Source: Pontibacter chinhatensis
Lineage (GTDB): Bacteria > Bacteroidota > Bacteroidia > Cytophagales > Hymenobacteraceae
Assembly: GCF_900113285.1 (NCBI RefSeq)
Contig: NZ_FOOT01000005.1
Coordinates: forward strand, 310,001-374,000
Reading direction: 5' to 3'
DNA length: 64,000 nt
The position numbers and the translations under genes were made by a program. The notes below the pieces were generated by a model, which saw only the letters and a program-made list of their open reading frames with translations, was not told the origin of the DNA and did not search any database. This document shows positions 1-8,021 of the stretch, in pieces (positions within the stretch are counted from its first letter, which is position 1; every line of letters begins with the position of its first letter).

Positions 1-125
1 CTGCCTTGCCCTAGGCCCGCCAAAGGCAGGCTCAAAAGTATAAACACTAGCCACAACTCATACTTTCCCATCGTCCCACGTACCTCCTGCTTATACTTAC
101 TGCAGGTTTTGGGCAGATGTTGTGG

Positions 126-1586
126 TTACCTGCCCGCCATGACGGGAGCGGAGGCGAATACCTGCTGAATGACTTCGACCAGGGCAGCCGGGTATACGCC
201 CACCAGCACGAGCAGCAGCGTCAGCACAGCCAGCGTGCCCACACTAGCCAGGTAAATAGAGGGGCGCAGGCGCGGTCGTGGCTCCGCCTCCGCCTCGGGT
301 TGCTGAAACATCACCGCCACTATCTTAATATAATAGTATAAACCCACCACGCTGTTAAGCACGAGCATGGCCACGAGCAGCCAAAGCTGTGTGTTCACCC
401 CGGCAGCCAGCACATAAAACTTGCCCACAAAACCGGCGGTAAGCGGAATGCCCGCCAGCGAGAGCAGCATGGCCGTAAAGGCAGTGGCGGTCCAGGGGCG
501 GCGCCAAAGCAGGCCTCGATAATCCTCGAGCAGTTCCGCGTCCCGCTCGGTATCCGATAGCATCGCTACCACCCCGAAAGCACCAACCGTGGTGATAAAG
601 TAAGCTACCAGGTAAAAAGTAACAGCCTCTACACCCAGCCGGTCGCCAGCCAGAAAAGCCACCATCAGGTAACCCAGGTGCGAAATAGAAGAGTAGGCCA
701 GGATGCGTTTCACGTTCGTCTGCAGCAGTGCCAGCAGGTTACCGGCAATCATGGAAGCAATCGCGACAATCGAGAAAATGGTGATGAGGGTAGGGTAGCG
801 GAAGCCGTCCACCTCCATAAAAAAGCGAATCAGAAGGCCCAGCACGCCTCCCTTGGAAACAGTGGCGATAAAGGCCGTCACCGGGGCAGGCGCACCTTCA
901 TACACATCGGGCGTCCACATATGGAACGGCACCACGCTCAGCTTAAAACCAATGCCGATAATCATCATGCCGAAGCCGGTGAGTAGCAAGAGCGGGAGTT
1001 CCTGAAAGTCCTTCATGGCTGTGGCGATGCCGGCAAAGGTCATGGTGCCGGTGCTGTAGTAGACCAAGGCCATGCCGAAGAGCAAAAAGGCTGAGGAAAA
1101 AGCAGCCAGGATGAGGTACTTGATGCCGGCCTCGTCGGAGCGCTCGCGGGTGCGCAGGTAGGAAATGAGTGAGTATAAGGCTACGCTCAGCACCTCCAGG
1201 CCCAAAAACAGCGAGGCAAAATGGGTGCTGATGACCAAGGTACAGGCTCCTAAAGTGGATAGTATCAACAGGATGTAATACTCCTCCTTCTGCTCCTCTC
1301 GCTGCTCAAAGTAAGCATATGAGAGCATGCTGATGACCAGCGCCGTCGCCAGAATCAACCCGATGTAGAACACACCAAAGCCATCGATAACGAACAGCGG
1401 CTCTATGGCATGGGCAGTAATGCCCCGCAGCTCAAACAGCGACAAAAAGGCCGCCACAAACGACACTGCTGTGATGACATAAATGATTTTGTGATTCCGC
1501 CAGGCCGCCACCACCAGCATGTTGAGAAGTGCAGCCAGGGTAAGTATAAGCAGCGGCATCAGGTGCAGGAAGTCTGTTTGGGTCAT
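126..1586 (-). CDS. nuoN: NADH-quinone oxidoreductase subunit N
   Basis: This is the 486-residue antiporter-like membrane subunit of complex I, one of three (L, M, N) that couple quinone reduction to proton translocation across the inner membrane. The sequence is almost entirely hydrophobic, consistent with about 14 helices. It carries the family region around the VPFHMWTPDVYEGAPAP motif and the preceding conserved lysine helix. It is the last gene of the operon, 205 bases after nuoM, and the gap is filled with hairpin repeats. The stop is the TAA complement at 126-128. The identity follows from sequence motifs plus operon position. Confidence 0.95.
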   Translation of the reverse strand: MTQTDFLHLMPLLILTLAALLNMLVVAAWRNHKIIYVITAVSFVAAFLSLFELRGITAHAIEPLFVIDGFGVFYIGLILATALVISMLSYAYFEQREEQKEEYYILLILSTLGACTLVISTHFASLFLGLEVLSVALYSLISYLRTRERSDEAGIKYLILAAFSSAFLLFGMALVYYSTGTMTFAGIATAMKDFQELPLLLLTGFGMMIIGIGFKLSVVPFHMWTPDVYEGAPAPVTAFIATVSKGGVLGLLIRFFMEVDGFRYPTLITIFSIVAIASMIAGNLLALLQTNVKRILAYSSISHLGYLMVAFLAGDRLGVEAVTFYLVAYFITTVGAFGVVAMLSDTERDAELLEDYRGLLWRRPWTATAFTAMLLSLAGIPLTAGFVGKFYVLAAGVNTQLWLLVAMLVLNSVVGLYYYIKIVAVMFQQPEAEAEPRPRLRPSIYLASVGTLAVLTLLLVLVGVYPAALVEVIQQVFASAPVMAGR

Positions 1587-1801
1587 GGCGTTATTTGATT
1601 TGAAGATTAGGAAATTCGCAAATGCTTATACTTTCACTGGCACTTATTATGGCGCGAGCGTCCTCGCTCGTGTCGAAGTATAATTTGGGCCTCCGGCCCA
1701 ATCGAATTACAAATCCGACATTATAGTGAGGCACACGTTACAAACCCGCGCCAACAAGGTTTTTTATTAACTTATCATCCCCCTACCCCCTTCAAAGGGG
1801 G
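1587..1801. repeat. Composite hairpin repeats between nuoM and nuoN
   Basis: Three short inverted repeats lie in series. CGAGCG/CGCTCG sits at 1655-1670 and TTGGGCC/GGCCCAA at 1685-1701 with a three-base loop. CCCCCTT/AAGGGGG at 1786-1801 reaches into the last codons of nuoM. Two copies of the AAGTATA motif (1627, 1676) lie between them. The layout resembles the REP-like intergenic palindromes common in Bacteroidota genomes, and the hairpins may stabilise or attenuate the operon mRNA (inference). Confidence 0.6.
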
Positions 1802-3360
1802 ACTTTTGTTTTACCTCTCTCAACCTGTTTTTCAGTTGGTTTAACAGTCGCTTCTTCCACCACCGCAACTTTCTCTTTCACTTCTGCCTCCCGGTAGGCC
1901 TGCAGTTGCTGTTTTATACTTGGCTGGACAGTGTCCAATACCGGTTGCGGGTAGAGGCCGAGCCAAAGTATAAGTGCTATCATCGGCACGGCAATCAGCA
2001 ATTCTCTGGCTGACAAATCCGGAAGGTGATGGTCGGAGTGAGCGGGCTCGTAGAAGACTTTCTGCATGATGCGCAGCGAGTAGGCTGTGGCCAGTACAAT
2101 GCCGATGGTGGCGACAACTGTGAGCCAGTTATTGGCCTGCCAAGAGCCTACCAGCGTCAGGAATTCGGCGATGAAGTTGCCCAGGCCCGGCAGGCCCAGC
2201 GAGGCCATCACGAAGACCATGGCAAATACGCCCAGTTTCGGGGCCTTAGCCCAGAAGCCGCCCATCTGTCCCATGTCGCGGGTGTGCAGGCGCTCGTACA
2301 AAAATCCCGCGACGATGAACAAGGCCCCCGTGCTCAGGCCATGGGCAATCATCTGCATTACCACGCCCTGCAGCGCCCACTCGTTAAAGGCAAACACGCC
2401 CAGAATTACAAAGCCCATGTGACTCACGGAAGTATAGGCCGCCAGGCGTTTGAGGTCGGTTTGGGAGTAGGCCAGGATGGCTCCGTAGATGATGCCGACA
2501 GCGCCCAGCAGCATCGCCCAAGGGGCAAACTCTACTGCCGCTGTCGAGAACAAGGGCAGCACGAAGCGCAGCAGGCCATAGGCACCGGTTTTGAGCAGCA
2601 GCCCGGCCAGAATCACGCTACCGGCGGTGGGCGCCTCGGAGTGCGCATCGGGTAGCCAGGAGTGGAATGGCACCACGGGCAGTTTCACCAGAAAGGCCGC
2701 CAGAAAACCGAACATCAGCAAGCGGGCCGCCTCCGGAGTGAACGCTGTGCCGAGCAGTTCGAAGTAATTAAAAGTATAAATTCCGGTTTGGGAGCCGTGG
2801 ATAAAGTATAAACCAAGTATGGCCAGCAGCATCAGCAGCCCCGAGGCCTGCGTGAAGAGGAAGAACTTAAAGGCGGCGTAGGTACGGTTGGCGTGGCCCC
2901 AGACCCCAATTAAGAAGTACATCGGGATGAGCATCACCTCCCAGAAAAAGTAGAACAGGAACAAATCCATCGTCAGGAAAACGCCCGTGATGCCCGCCAG
3001 CACCCACAGCAGGTTAAAGTGGAAGAAGCCTGATTTGGTCCGGATTTCGCGCCACGATACGAGCACGCTCAGAATGCCCAGAAAGAAGGTGAGCAGCAGC
3101 ATGAGCAGGCTCAGTCCGTCCAGGGCAAGTATAAAGTTCACGCCCCACTGCGGAATCCAGGGAATCTCCAACTGCAGCAGCCAGGGCGAGACACCTAATG
3201 TAGCCGCAGGCAAGCTCAGCCACAAGTATACGGCAAGTATAAAGTCAGCCAGCACGGCGAAGAGGGCAATCCAGCGGGGCAGCTCGGGGTGCCACTTCTT
3301 GGAGAGCCACGCCAGCAGTCCGCCGGCCATCAGGATAACAATCATCCAGAGGAGTATCAT
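1792..3360 (-). CDS. nuoM: NADH-quinone oxidoreductase subunit M
   Basis: This is the 522-residue antiporter-like proton channel subunit of complex I. Visible family signatures are the membrane glutamate in the FYFFWEVMLIPMY helix and the VPFHSWLPDAHSEAPT loop. Its start overlaps the nuoL stop by four bases, which suggests translational coupling. The last ~40 residues are charged, rich in Lys, Glu and Val, and not typical of the family. The final KTKVPL and the stop codon are encoded inside a CCCCCTTCAAAGGGGG palindrome, so a repeat insertion may have rewritten the tail (inference). Confidence 0.95.
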   Translation of the reverse strand: MILLWMIVILMAGGLLAWLSKKWHPELPRWIALFAVLADFILAVYLWLSLPAATLGVSPWLLQLEIPWIPQWGVNFILALDGLSLLMLLLTFFLGILSVLVSWREIRTKSGFFHFNLLWVLAGITGVFLTMDLFLFYFFWEVMLIPMYFLIGVWGHANRTYAAFKFFLFTQASGLLMLLAILGLYFIHGSQTGIYTFNYFELLGTAFTPEAARLLMFGFLAAFLVKLPVVPFHSWLPDAHSEAPTAGSVILAGLLLKTGAYGLLRFVLPLFSTAAVEFAPWAMLLGAVGIIYGAILAYSQTDLKRLAAYTSVSHMGFVILGVFAFNEWALQGVVMQMIAHGLSTGALFIVAGFLYERLHTRDMGQMGGFWAKAPKLGVFAMVFVMASLGLPGLGNFIAEFLTLVGSWQANNWLTVVATIGIVLATAYSLRIMQKVFYEPAHSDHHLPDLSARELLIAVPMIALILWLGLYPQPVLDTVQPSIKQQLQAYREAEVKEKVAVVEEATVKPTEKQVERGKTKVPL

Positions 3361-5243
3361 AGCAACAGGCTTATGGTGAGAATCATAATGGCGCCGAACA
3401 CAATGCCAACCACGTAGTTGCGCAGCACGCCGCTCTGGGTTTGCGAGAACATCACATGGAAGCCCTCGGCCATGCGGGCCAGGCCGGTGTAGAAGCTGTC
3501 GATGATGTCGCGCTTGTTGAGGTTGGCCAGGAACACGTAAGGCCGTACGAACAGGTTATCGTAGAGCGCATCGAAGCCCCAACCCGAGTACCAGAAGCGG
3601 TGCAGGGCCATGGCAAAGGAGGAACGTTCTATACTTGCCAGCAGCGCCGGACTCTTTTGGTAAAACAGGTAGGCAACAAACACCCCGCCCAGCGAAACAA
3701 CCGCCGCCAGCACCTGGAACAGCCACTCGTTAGCCGCCAGCAGTTCGTTAGCCGTAATGCCCGGCAGCACCGGCGCCATCAGCCCGGAGAACAGGGCCAG
3801 GTGCACGAAATTGTGCGGCAGCTCTATAAATCCGCCTACCAAGGAAAGTATGGCCAGTATAACCAGAGGTATGATGATGATTTTGCCCGGCGGATGCGCC
3901 ACCTGCGTTTTAGGCTCCCCATAAAAGGTCATGAACACCATCCGGAAAGTATAAACCGAAGTGATAAACGCGCCTGTGAGTCCGGCCAGGTATAGCCAGA
4001 TGCTGCCCTGCGGACCTGCCAAGGTATACCATAAAATCTGGTCTTTGCTGTAAAAGCCTGCCGTAATGATTGGTAAAGCTGCCAGCGAGGCCGCGCCAAT
4101 CAGGAAAGTCCAGAACACGACGGGCATACTTTTGCGAAGGCCACCCATCTGGCGCATGTCCTGCTCGTGGTGCAGGGCCAGTATAATGGCGCCGGCACAC
4201 AGGAAGAGCAGCGCCTTGAAGAAGGCGTGAATCATAAAGTGGAAAATCCCGGCTGACCAGGCACCCACGCCCAGCGCCAGGAACATGTAGCCGATTTGGC
4301 TGATGGTGGAGTAAGCCAGCACCCGCTTAAGGTCGTATTGCGTGAGGGCGGAGAAACCCGCCAGGAGCAGCGTCACTGCACCGACCACCGCCACGGCCAT
4401 TTGTGCCACCGGCGCCAAGTCGAAAATCACGTACATACGGGCAATTAAGTATACCCCGGCCGTTACCATGGTGGCAGCATGTATGAGCGCCGAAACCGGC
4501 GTAGGGCCTGCCATGGCATCGGGTAGCCAGGTTTGCAGCGGCAATTGGCCCGATTTACCCACGGCACCACCCAACAGCAGCAGCCCCACCAGCACGGCAG
4601 CCTGAGCCCCCACGCTCCATATTTCCGGCGCCTGACTAAGTAACGTTTGGATATGAAGCGTGCCGAAGGTCTGGAAAAGTATAAACAGCCCGATGGCCAT
4701 CGCGACATCGCCCACGCGGGTAATGATAAAGGCCTTGCGGGCAGCATAACCGTTGGCGGGCTCTTTGTACCAGAACCCGATGAGCAGGTAGGAGCAGAGG
4801 CCCACCCCCTCCCAGCCAAAGTATAAAAGCAGCAGGTTGTCGGCCATGACCAACAGCAGCATCGAGCCCACAAACAAATTCATGCAGGCAAAGAAGCGGG
4901 AGAAATCCGTGTCCCCGGCCATGTAGGCGGTGGAGTAGAGGTGAATCAGGAACCCGACAAACGTGATGACGAAGATGAAGACGATGGAGAGCGCGTCCAG
5001 GTGAAAAGCGACGGATGGACTGAAGCCTGCCACATTGAACCACTGCCATACTTCCTGGTGGTAAAAAGCCGGTTTTTCAGCCAAAAACTGCAGGCCTAAA
5101 AGTATGGTGATAAGTGCCGACACGCCCACGCTGCCCACGCCAAGTACAGCCACGCCTGCGCGCGACAGGCGGGTGCCGAAAAGGATGAGTAGCAGCGAGC
5201 CTAAAAAGGGCAGGGCCGGTATGAGCCAGATGTAGTTTTCCAT
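3357..5243 (-). CDS. nuoL: NADH-quinone oxidoreductase subunit L
   Basis: This is the 628-residue distal proton-pumping subunit of complex I. It has the YFGWEGVGLCSYLLIGFWY helix and the KSGQLPLQTWLPDAMAGPTP motif typical of NuoL. The family's long amphipathic C-terminal helix and final membrane segment are consistent with the sequence after residue ~500. The length is normal for the family. It lies four bases after nuoK and overlaps nuoM by four bases. Confidence 0.96.
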   Translation of the reverse strand: MENYIWLIPALPFLGSLLLILFGTRLSRAGVAVLGVGSVGVSALITILLGLQFLAEKPAFYHQEVWQWFNVAGFSPSVAFHLDALSIVFIFVITFVGFLIHLYSTAYMAGDTDFSRFFACMNLFVGSMLLLVMADNLLLLYFGWEGVGLCSYLLIGFWYKEPANGYAARKAFIITRVGDVAMAIGLFILFQTFGTLHIQTLLSQAPEIWSVGAQAAVLVGLLLLGGAVGKSGQLPLQTWLPDAMAGPTPVSALIHAATMVTAGVYLIARMYVIFDLAPVAQMAVAVVGAVTLLLAGFSALTQYDLKRVLAYSTISQIGYMFLALGVGAWSAGIFHFMIHAFFKALLFLCAGAIILALHHEQDMRQMGGLRKSMPVVFWTFLIGAASLAALPIITAGFYSKDQILWYTLAGPQGSIWLYLAGLTGAFITSVYTFRMVFMTFYGEPKTQVAHPPGKIIIIPLVILAILSLVGGFIELPHNFVHLALFSGLMAPVLPGITANELLAANEWLFQVLAAVVSLGGVFVAYLFYQKSPALLASIERSSFAMALHRFWYSGWGFDALYDNLFVRPYVFLANLNKRDIIDSFYTGLARMAEGFHVMFSQTQSGVLRNYVVGIVFGAIMILTISLLL

Positions 5244-5247
5244 AGTC

Positions 5248-5556
5248 TTATCCTTTCATAAAGCTGGCAGCGTCGCTGTCGAGGGTTTTGAGTTGATGGT
5301 AAATCTGCAGGATGAGCGCCAGCCCCACCGAGACTTCCGCGGCCGCCATGGTCAGTATAAAGATGAACATCACCTGCCCGTCGGGCTGCACCCACCGGGA
5401 GCCGGCCACGATAAAGGCAAGCCCGGCGGCGTTGAGCATGATCTCCACCGAGATGAGCATGAAGATGATGTTGCGGCGAATCAGCACACTGATCAGCCCC
5501 AGCATAAACAGAACACCTGCCAGGAGCAGGGCGGCTTCCATGGTTGATGCACTCAT
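5248..5556 (-). CDS. nuoK: NADH-quinone oxidoreductase subunit K
   Basis: This small membrane subunit of complex I has 102 residues and three hydrophobic segments. Conserved membrane glutamates lie in [15 protein letters not shown] and [13 protein letters not shown], as expected for NuoK. I chose the ATG at 5554-5556 because it gives the normal family length of about 100 residues and overlaps the nuoJ stop by four bases. The frame stays open further upstream, but that extension is only the shadow of nuoJ. Confidence 0.95.
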   Translation of the reverse strand: MSASTMEAALLLAGVLFMLGLISVLIRRNIIFMLISVEIMLNAAGLAFIVAGSRWVQPDGQVMFIFILTMAAAEVSVGLALILQIYHQLKTLDSDAASFMKG

Positions 5557-6092
5557 GCGGCTGCGCTCCTTTCCTGTAGAAACCGGTGAATAACTTTTTT
5601 CTTCTGCCTGCCCAGGTGATAGGCACCCACAATGCCCGCCGTCAGCATGATGCCGCAAAGCTGAACCCCCAGGATATAGGGCCCGAAGAGCGACAATCCC
5701 ACAAGTTTGGCATCCACAGCAACCACAGCCCCTTCTGTTTGCGGAGGCGTACCAGCCGCTACGATGTATACCAGTTCCGCCAGCAGCACCGCCGAAAGTA
5801 TGGCCGGGCCGACCCAGATCGAAGGGTTTAGCCATTCCTTCTCACGCTGCACATCCTCCTGCGTCAGGTTGAGCATCATGATGACGAAGATGATAAGCAC
5901 CACAATGGCCCCGGCGTAAATGATGACCTCCAGCGCCGCCATAAAGGGAGCACCGAGGGTGAAGAAGACCACGGCCACCGCCAGAAATGATACGACCAGG
6001 TATAGCAGGGCGTGGATGATGTTATAGCGCGTGATCACCATGATGGTGGAAAGCACGGCAACGGCTGCGGCGATATAAAATGTCAGTTCCAT
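5553..6092 (-). CDS. nuoJ: NADH-quinone oxidoreductase subunit J
   Basis: This 179-residue membrane subunit of complex I has about five helices. The conserved segment with [21 protein letters not shown] corresponds to the third NuoJ helix with its pi-bulge region, part of the proton path next to the quinone site. It starts three bases after nuoI ends and overlaps nuoK by four bases. The sequence is ordinary for the family. Confidence 0.95.
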   Translation of the reverse strand: MELTFYIAAAVAVLSTIMVITRYNIIHALLYLVVSFLAVAVVFFTLGAPFMAALEVIIYAGAIVVLIIFVIMMLNLTQEDVQREKEWLNPSIWVGPAILSAVLLAELVYIVAAGTPPQTEGAVVAVDAKLVGLSLFGPYILGVQLCGIMLTAGIVGAYHLGRQKKKVIHRFLQERSAAA

Positions 6093-6095
6093 AGG

Positions 6096-6611
6096 CTAGG
6101 GGAGTAAGCTTTTGATGTCTACAGGAGGCAGTTCGTTTTCGGCCTCACCTTTGTCTTTTCCGCCGATGGCCATGCCTGCTACTTTGTAATAGTTGTAGCC
6201 ATGGTACTTGCCTTGGCCATTGATGAGCAGGTCCTTTTTCTCATACACCAGGTTCTGCCGGTTATACTCGCCCATCTCAAAGTCGGGGATGAGCTGGATG
6301 GCGTAGGTGGGGCAGGCCTCCTCGCAATAGCCGCAGAAAATGCAGCGCGAGAAATTGATGCGGAAAAAATCGGGGTAACGGCGACCGGTCTCATCCTCGG
6401 TGGGTTGCAGGGCGATGCAGTCCACGGGGCAGGCGGCGGCGCAAAGGTTGCAGGCTACACAGCGTTCCCCGCAGTCCGGGTCGCGCGTGAGCACGATGCG
6501 GCCCCGCCACCGCGTCGGAAGTATAGGCTTCTCTTCCGGGTAAAGGATGGTCTCCCGCTTATGAAACGCGTGCAGAAATGTGAGCCACATACTGCGCAAC
6601 AAACTAAACAT
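6096..6611 (-). CDS. nuoI: NADH-quinone oxidoreductase subunit I
   Basis: This 171-residue peripheral-arm subunit of complex I carries two [4Fe-4S] clusters (N6a and N6b) that pass electrons towards NuoB. Both ferredoxin motifs are visible: [15 protein letters not shown] and [15 protein letters not shown] Shine-Dalgarno-like AAAGGAG lies a few bases before the ATG. The gene is separated from nuoH upstream by 447 bases of repeats, an unusually large break for this operon, so it may depend on read-through or on a secondary promoter in the gap. Confidence 0.95.
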   Translation of the reverse strand: MFSLLRSMWLTFLHAFHKRETILYPEEKPILPTRWRGRIVLTRDPDCGERCVACNLCAAACPVDCIALQPTEDETGRRYPDFFRINFSRCIFCGYCEEACPTYAIQLIPDFEMGEYNRQNLVYEKKDLLINGQGKYHGYNYYKVAGMAIGGKDKGEAENELPPVDIKSLLP

Positions 6612-6642
6612 AGCTGCTCCTTTCGGTTTAAGAATTAAAACT

Positions 6643-6753
6643 GTCCCCTTGAGGGGACCGCAGGGGTGTTTACACCTGCGGAGTTAAACTTTGAATAAAA
6701 GCTGTTGGGGCTTCTTCTGATTTTGACACCCCTATAGTCCCCTCAAGGGGACT
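6643..6753. repeat. Inverted repeat element A in the nuoH-nuoI gap
   Basis: The arms at about 6643-6669 and 6726-6752 are inverted copies of one another with about three mismatches. Each contains its own palindrome (GTCCCCT/AGGGGAC at 6643-6658 and AGTCCCCT/AGGGGACT at 6736-6753), followed or preceded by the AGGGGTGT block. A further hairpin, CCGCAGG..TGT/ACACCTGCGG, spans 6658-6681. The structure is that of a non-coding, MITE- or REP-like element. Confidence 0.65.
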
Positions 6754-6799
6754 ATTGAGCTTTTACTTTATACTTCTGTCATCTTATACTGTGCCGGGT

Positions 6800-7030
6800 C
6801 CAACCACCCCTGGCCCCTCAGAGCTTCGCTCGCTACCTTCGAACTCCCGTTCTCGGTAGTCTAAGGCGGGGAATTTTTCTTACTACTTATTCTGCGTTGG
6901 TCTTTAGCACAAGCTTCATTTGTTTCTATTCAGATTGTTATTCTTCAACCAACCTTGCTACTTGGTTAACCTTTTAAGTTAGTAGTTCCAAGTTCCCCGC
7001 CTTGGCTAAGGAGGGGTTAGGGGTGGTTGG
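6800..7030. repeat. Inverted repeat element B in the nuoH-nuoI gap
   Basis: The left arm begins CCAACCACCCC at 6800 and ends with CTAAGGCGGGGAA near 6873. The right arm at about 6990-7030 reads as its reverse complement, ending GGGGTGGTTGG. The left arm has an extra ~38 bases with respect to the right arm. The AT-rich interior (about 6875-6989) shows no coding potential. Together with element A this accounts for most of the 447-base gap between nuoI and nuoH. Confidence 0.65.
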
Positions 7031-7058
7031 ATAATTCACTCATTCACTCATTCAAAAC

Positions 7059-8021
7059 TCATTCATTGAGCCACAGCACCACCCCAGCTGTTACCATCAG
7101 GTTCAGCAACGTGAGCGGCAGCAGCACCTTCCAGCCATACTCCATCAACTGGTCATACCTGGGGCGGGGCATGGAGGCGCGCAGCAGGACGAAAATCAGC
7201 AGGAAGAAGAGTGTTTTGAGGATGAACCACACGATAGGCGGCAGGAAGTCAGGGCCCAGCCAACCACCAAAGTATAAGGTTACAATCATGCAGGCGATGA
7301 GCGTGATGCCCATGTACTCGCCGATGAAGAACATGCCGAACTTCATGCCCGAATACTCCGAGTGGAAACCGGCAATCAGCTCACTCTCCGCCTCCGGAAT
7401 ATCAAAAGGCAGGCGGTGCGTTTCGGCAATGCCTGCGATAAAGAAAATTACAAAGCCCACAATCTGCGGGATGAAGAACCACAGCCCCCGCTGCGCCTCC
7501 ACAATCTCCACCAGGCTGAAGGAACCACTAAGCAGCACCACGCCCATCAAGGAGAGGCCCATGAACACCTCGTAGGAGATCATCTGCGCCGCGCCGCGCA
7601 TGGCGCCCAGCAGGCTATACTTGTTGTTGGATGCCCAGCCGCCAAGGATAATGCTGTAAGCCCCCATCGACGACATGGCCAGGAAGAAGAGCAGCCCGAT
7701 GTTCAGGTCGGCCACAATCACGCCCGGCGCGAACGGAATCACCACAAAGCTCATCAGCACCGTCACCACCACAATGGCCGGGGCCAGTACGAACACCGGT
7801 TTGTCGGCAAACGGCGGTATCCAGTCCTGCTTAAAAAACAGCTTGATGGAGTCGGCGGCCACAATCAGGAGTCCAAAGGGACCCGCACGGTTCGGGCCGT
7901 AGCGGTCCTGGAACAGGGCGAGGCCACGGCGCTCCACCCAGATGAGCAGGGCGGCTACGTTGAGCATGACGAACAGCACGCCGCCGATGATCAGAAAGTA
8001 GTTTGGGGTTGCTGTTTCCAT
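7059..8021 (-). CDS. nuoH: NADH-quinone oxidoreductase subunit H
   Basis: This 320-residue membrane subunit of complex I forms much of the quinone-binding chamber together with NuoB and NuoD. The sequence has the [20 protein letters not shown] start, the [10 protein letters not shown] segment and the conserved acidic loop [21 protein letters not shown]. About eight helices are expected. The start overlaps the end of nuoG by 31 bases. The length is typical. Confidence 0.96.
   Translation of the reverse strand: METATPNYFLIIGGVLFVMLNVAALLIWVERRGLALFQDRYGPNRAGPFGLLIVAADSIKLFFKQDWIPPFADKPVFVLAPAIVVVTVLMSFVVIPFAPGVIVADLNIGLLFFLAMSSMGAYSIILGGWASNNKYSLLGAMRGAAQMISYEVFMGLSLMGVVLLSGSFSLVEIVEAQRGLWFFIPQIVGFVIFFIAGIAETHRLPFDIPEAESELIAGFHSEYSGMKFGMFFIGEYMGITLIACMIVTLYFGGWLGPDFLPPIVWFILKTLFFLLIFVLLRASMPRPRYDQLMEYGWKVLLPLTLLNLMVTAGVVLWLNE

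Noticed and set aside
2026..2655. Plus-strand ORF of 209 codons opposite nuoM
   Set aside because: Antisense to conserved nuoM sequence, with low-complexity His/Gln-rich translation and no family features.
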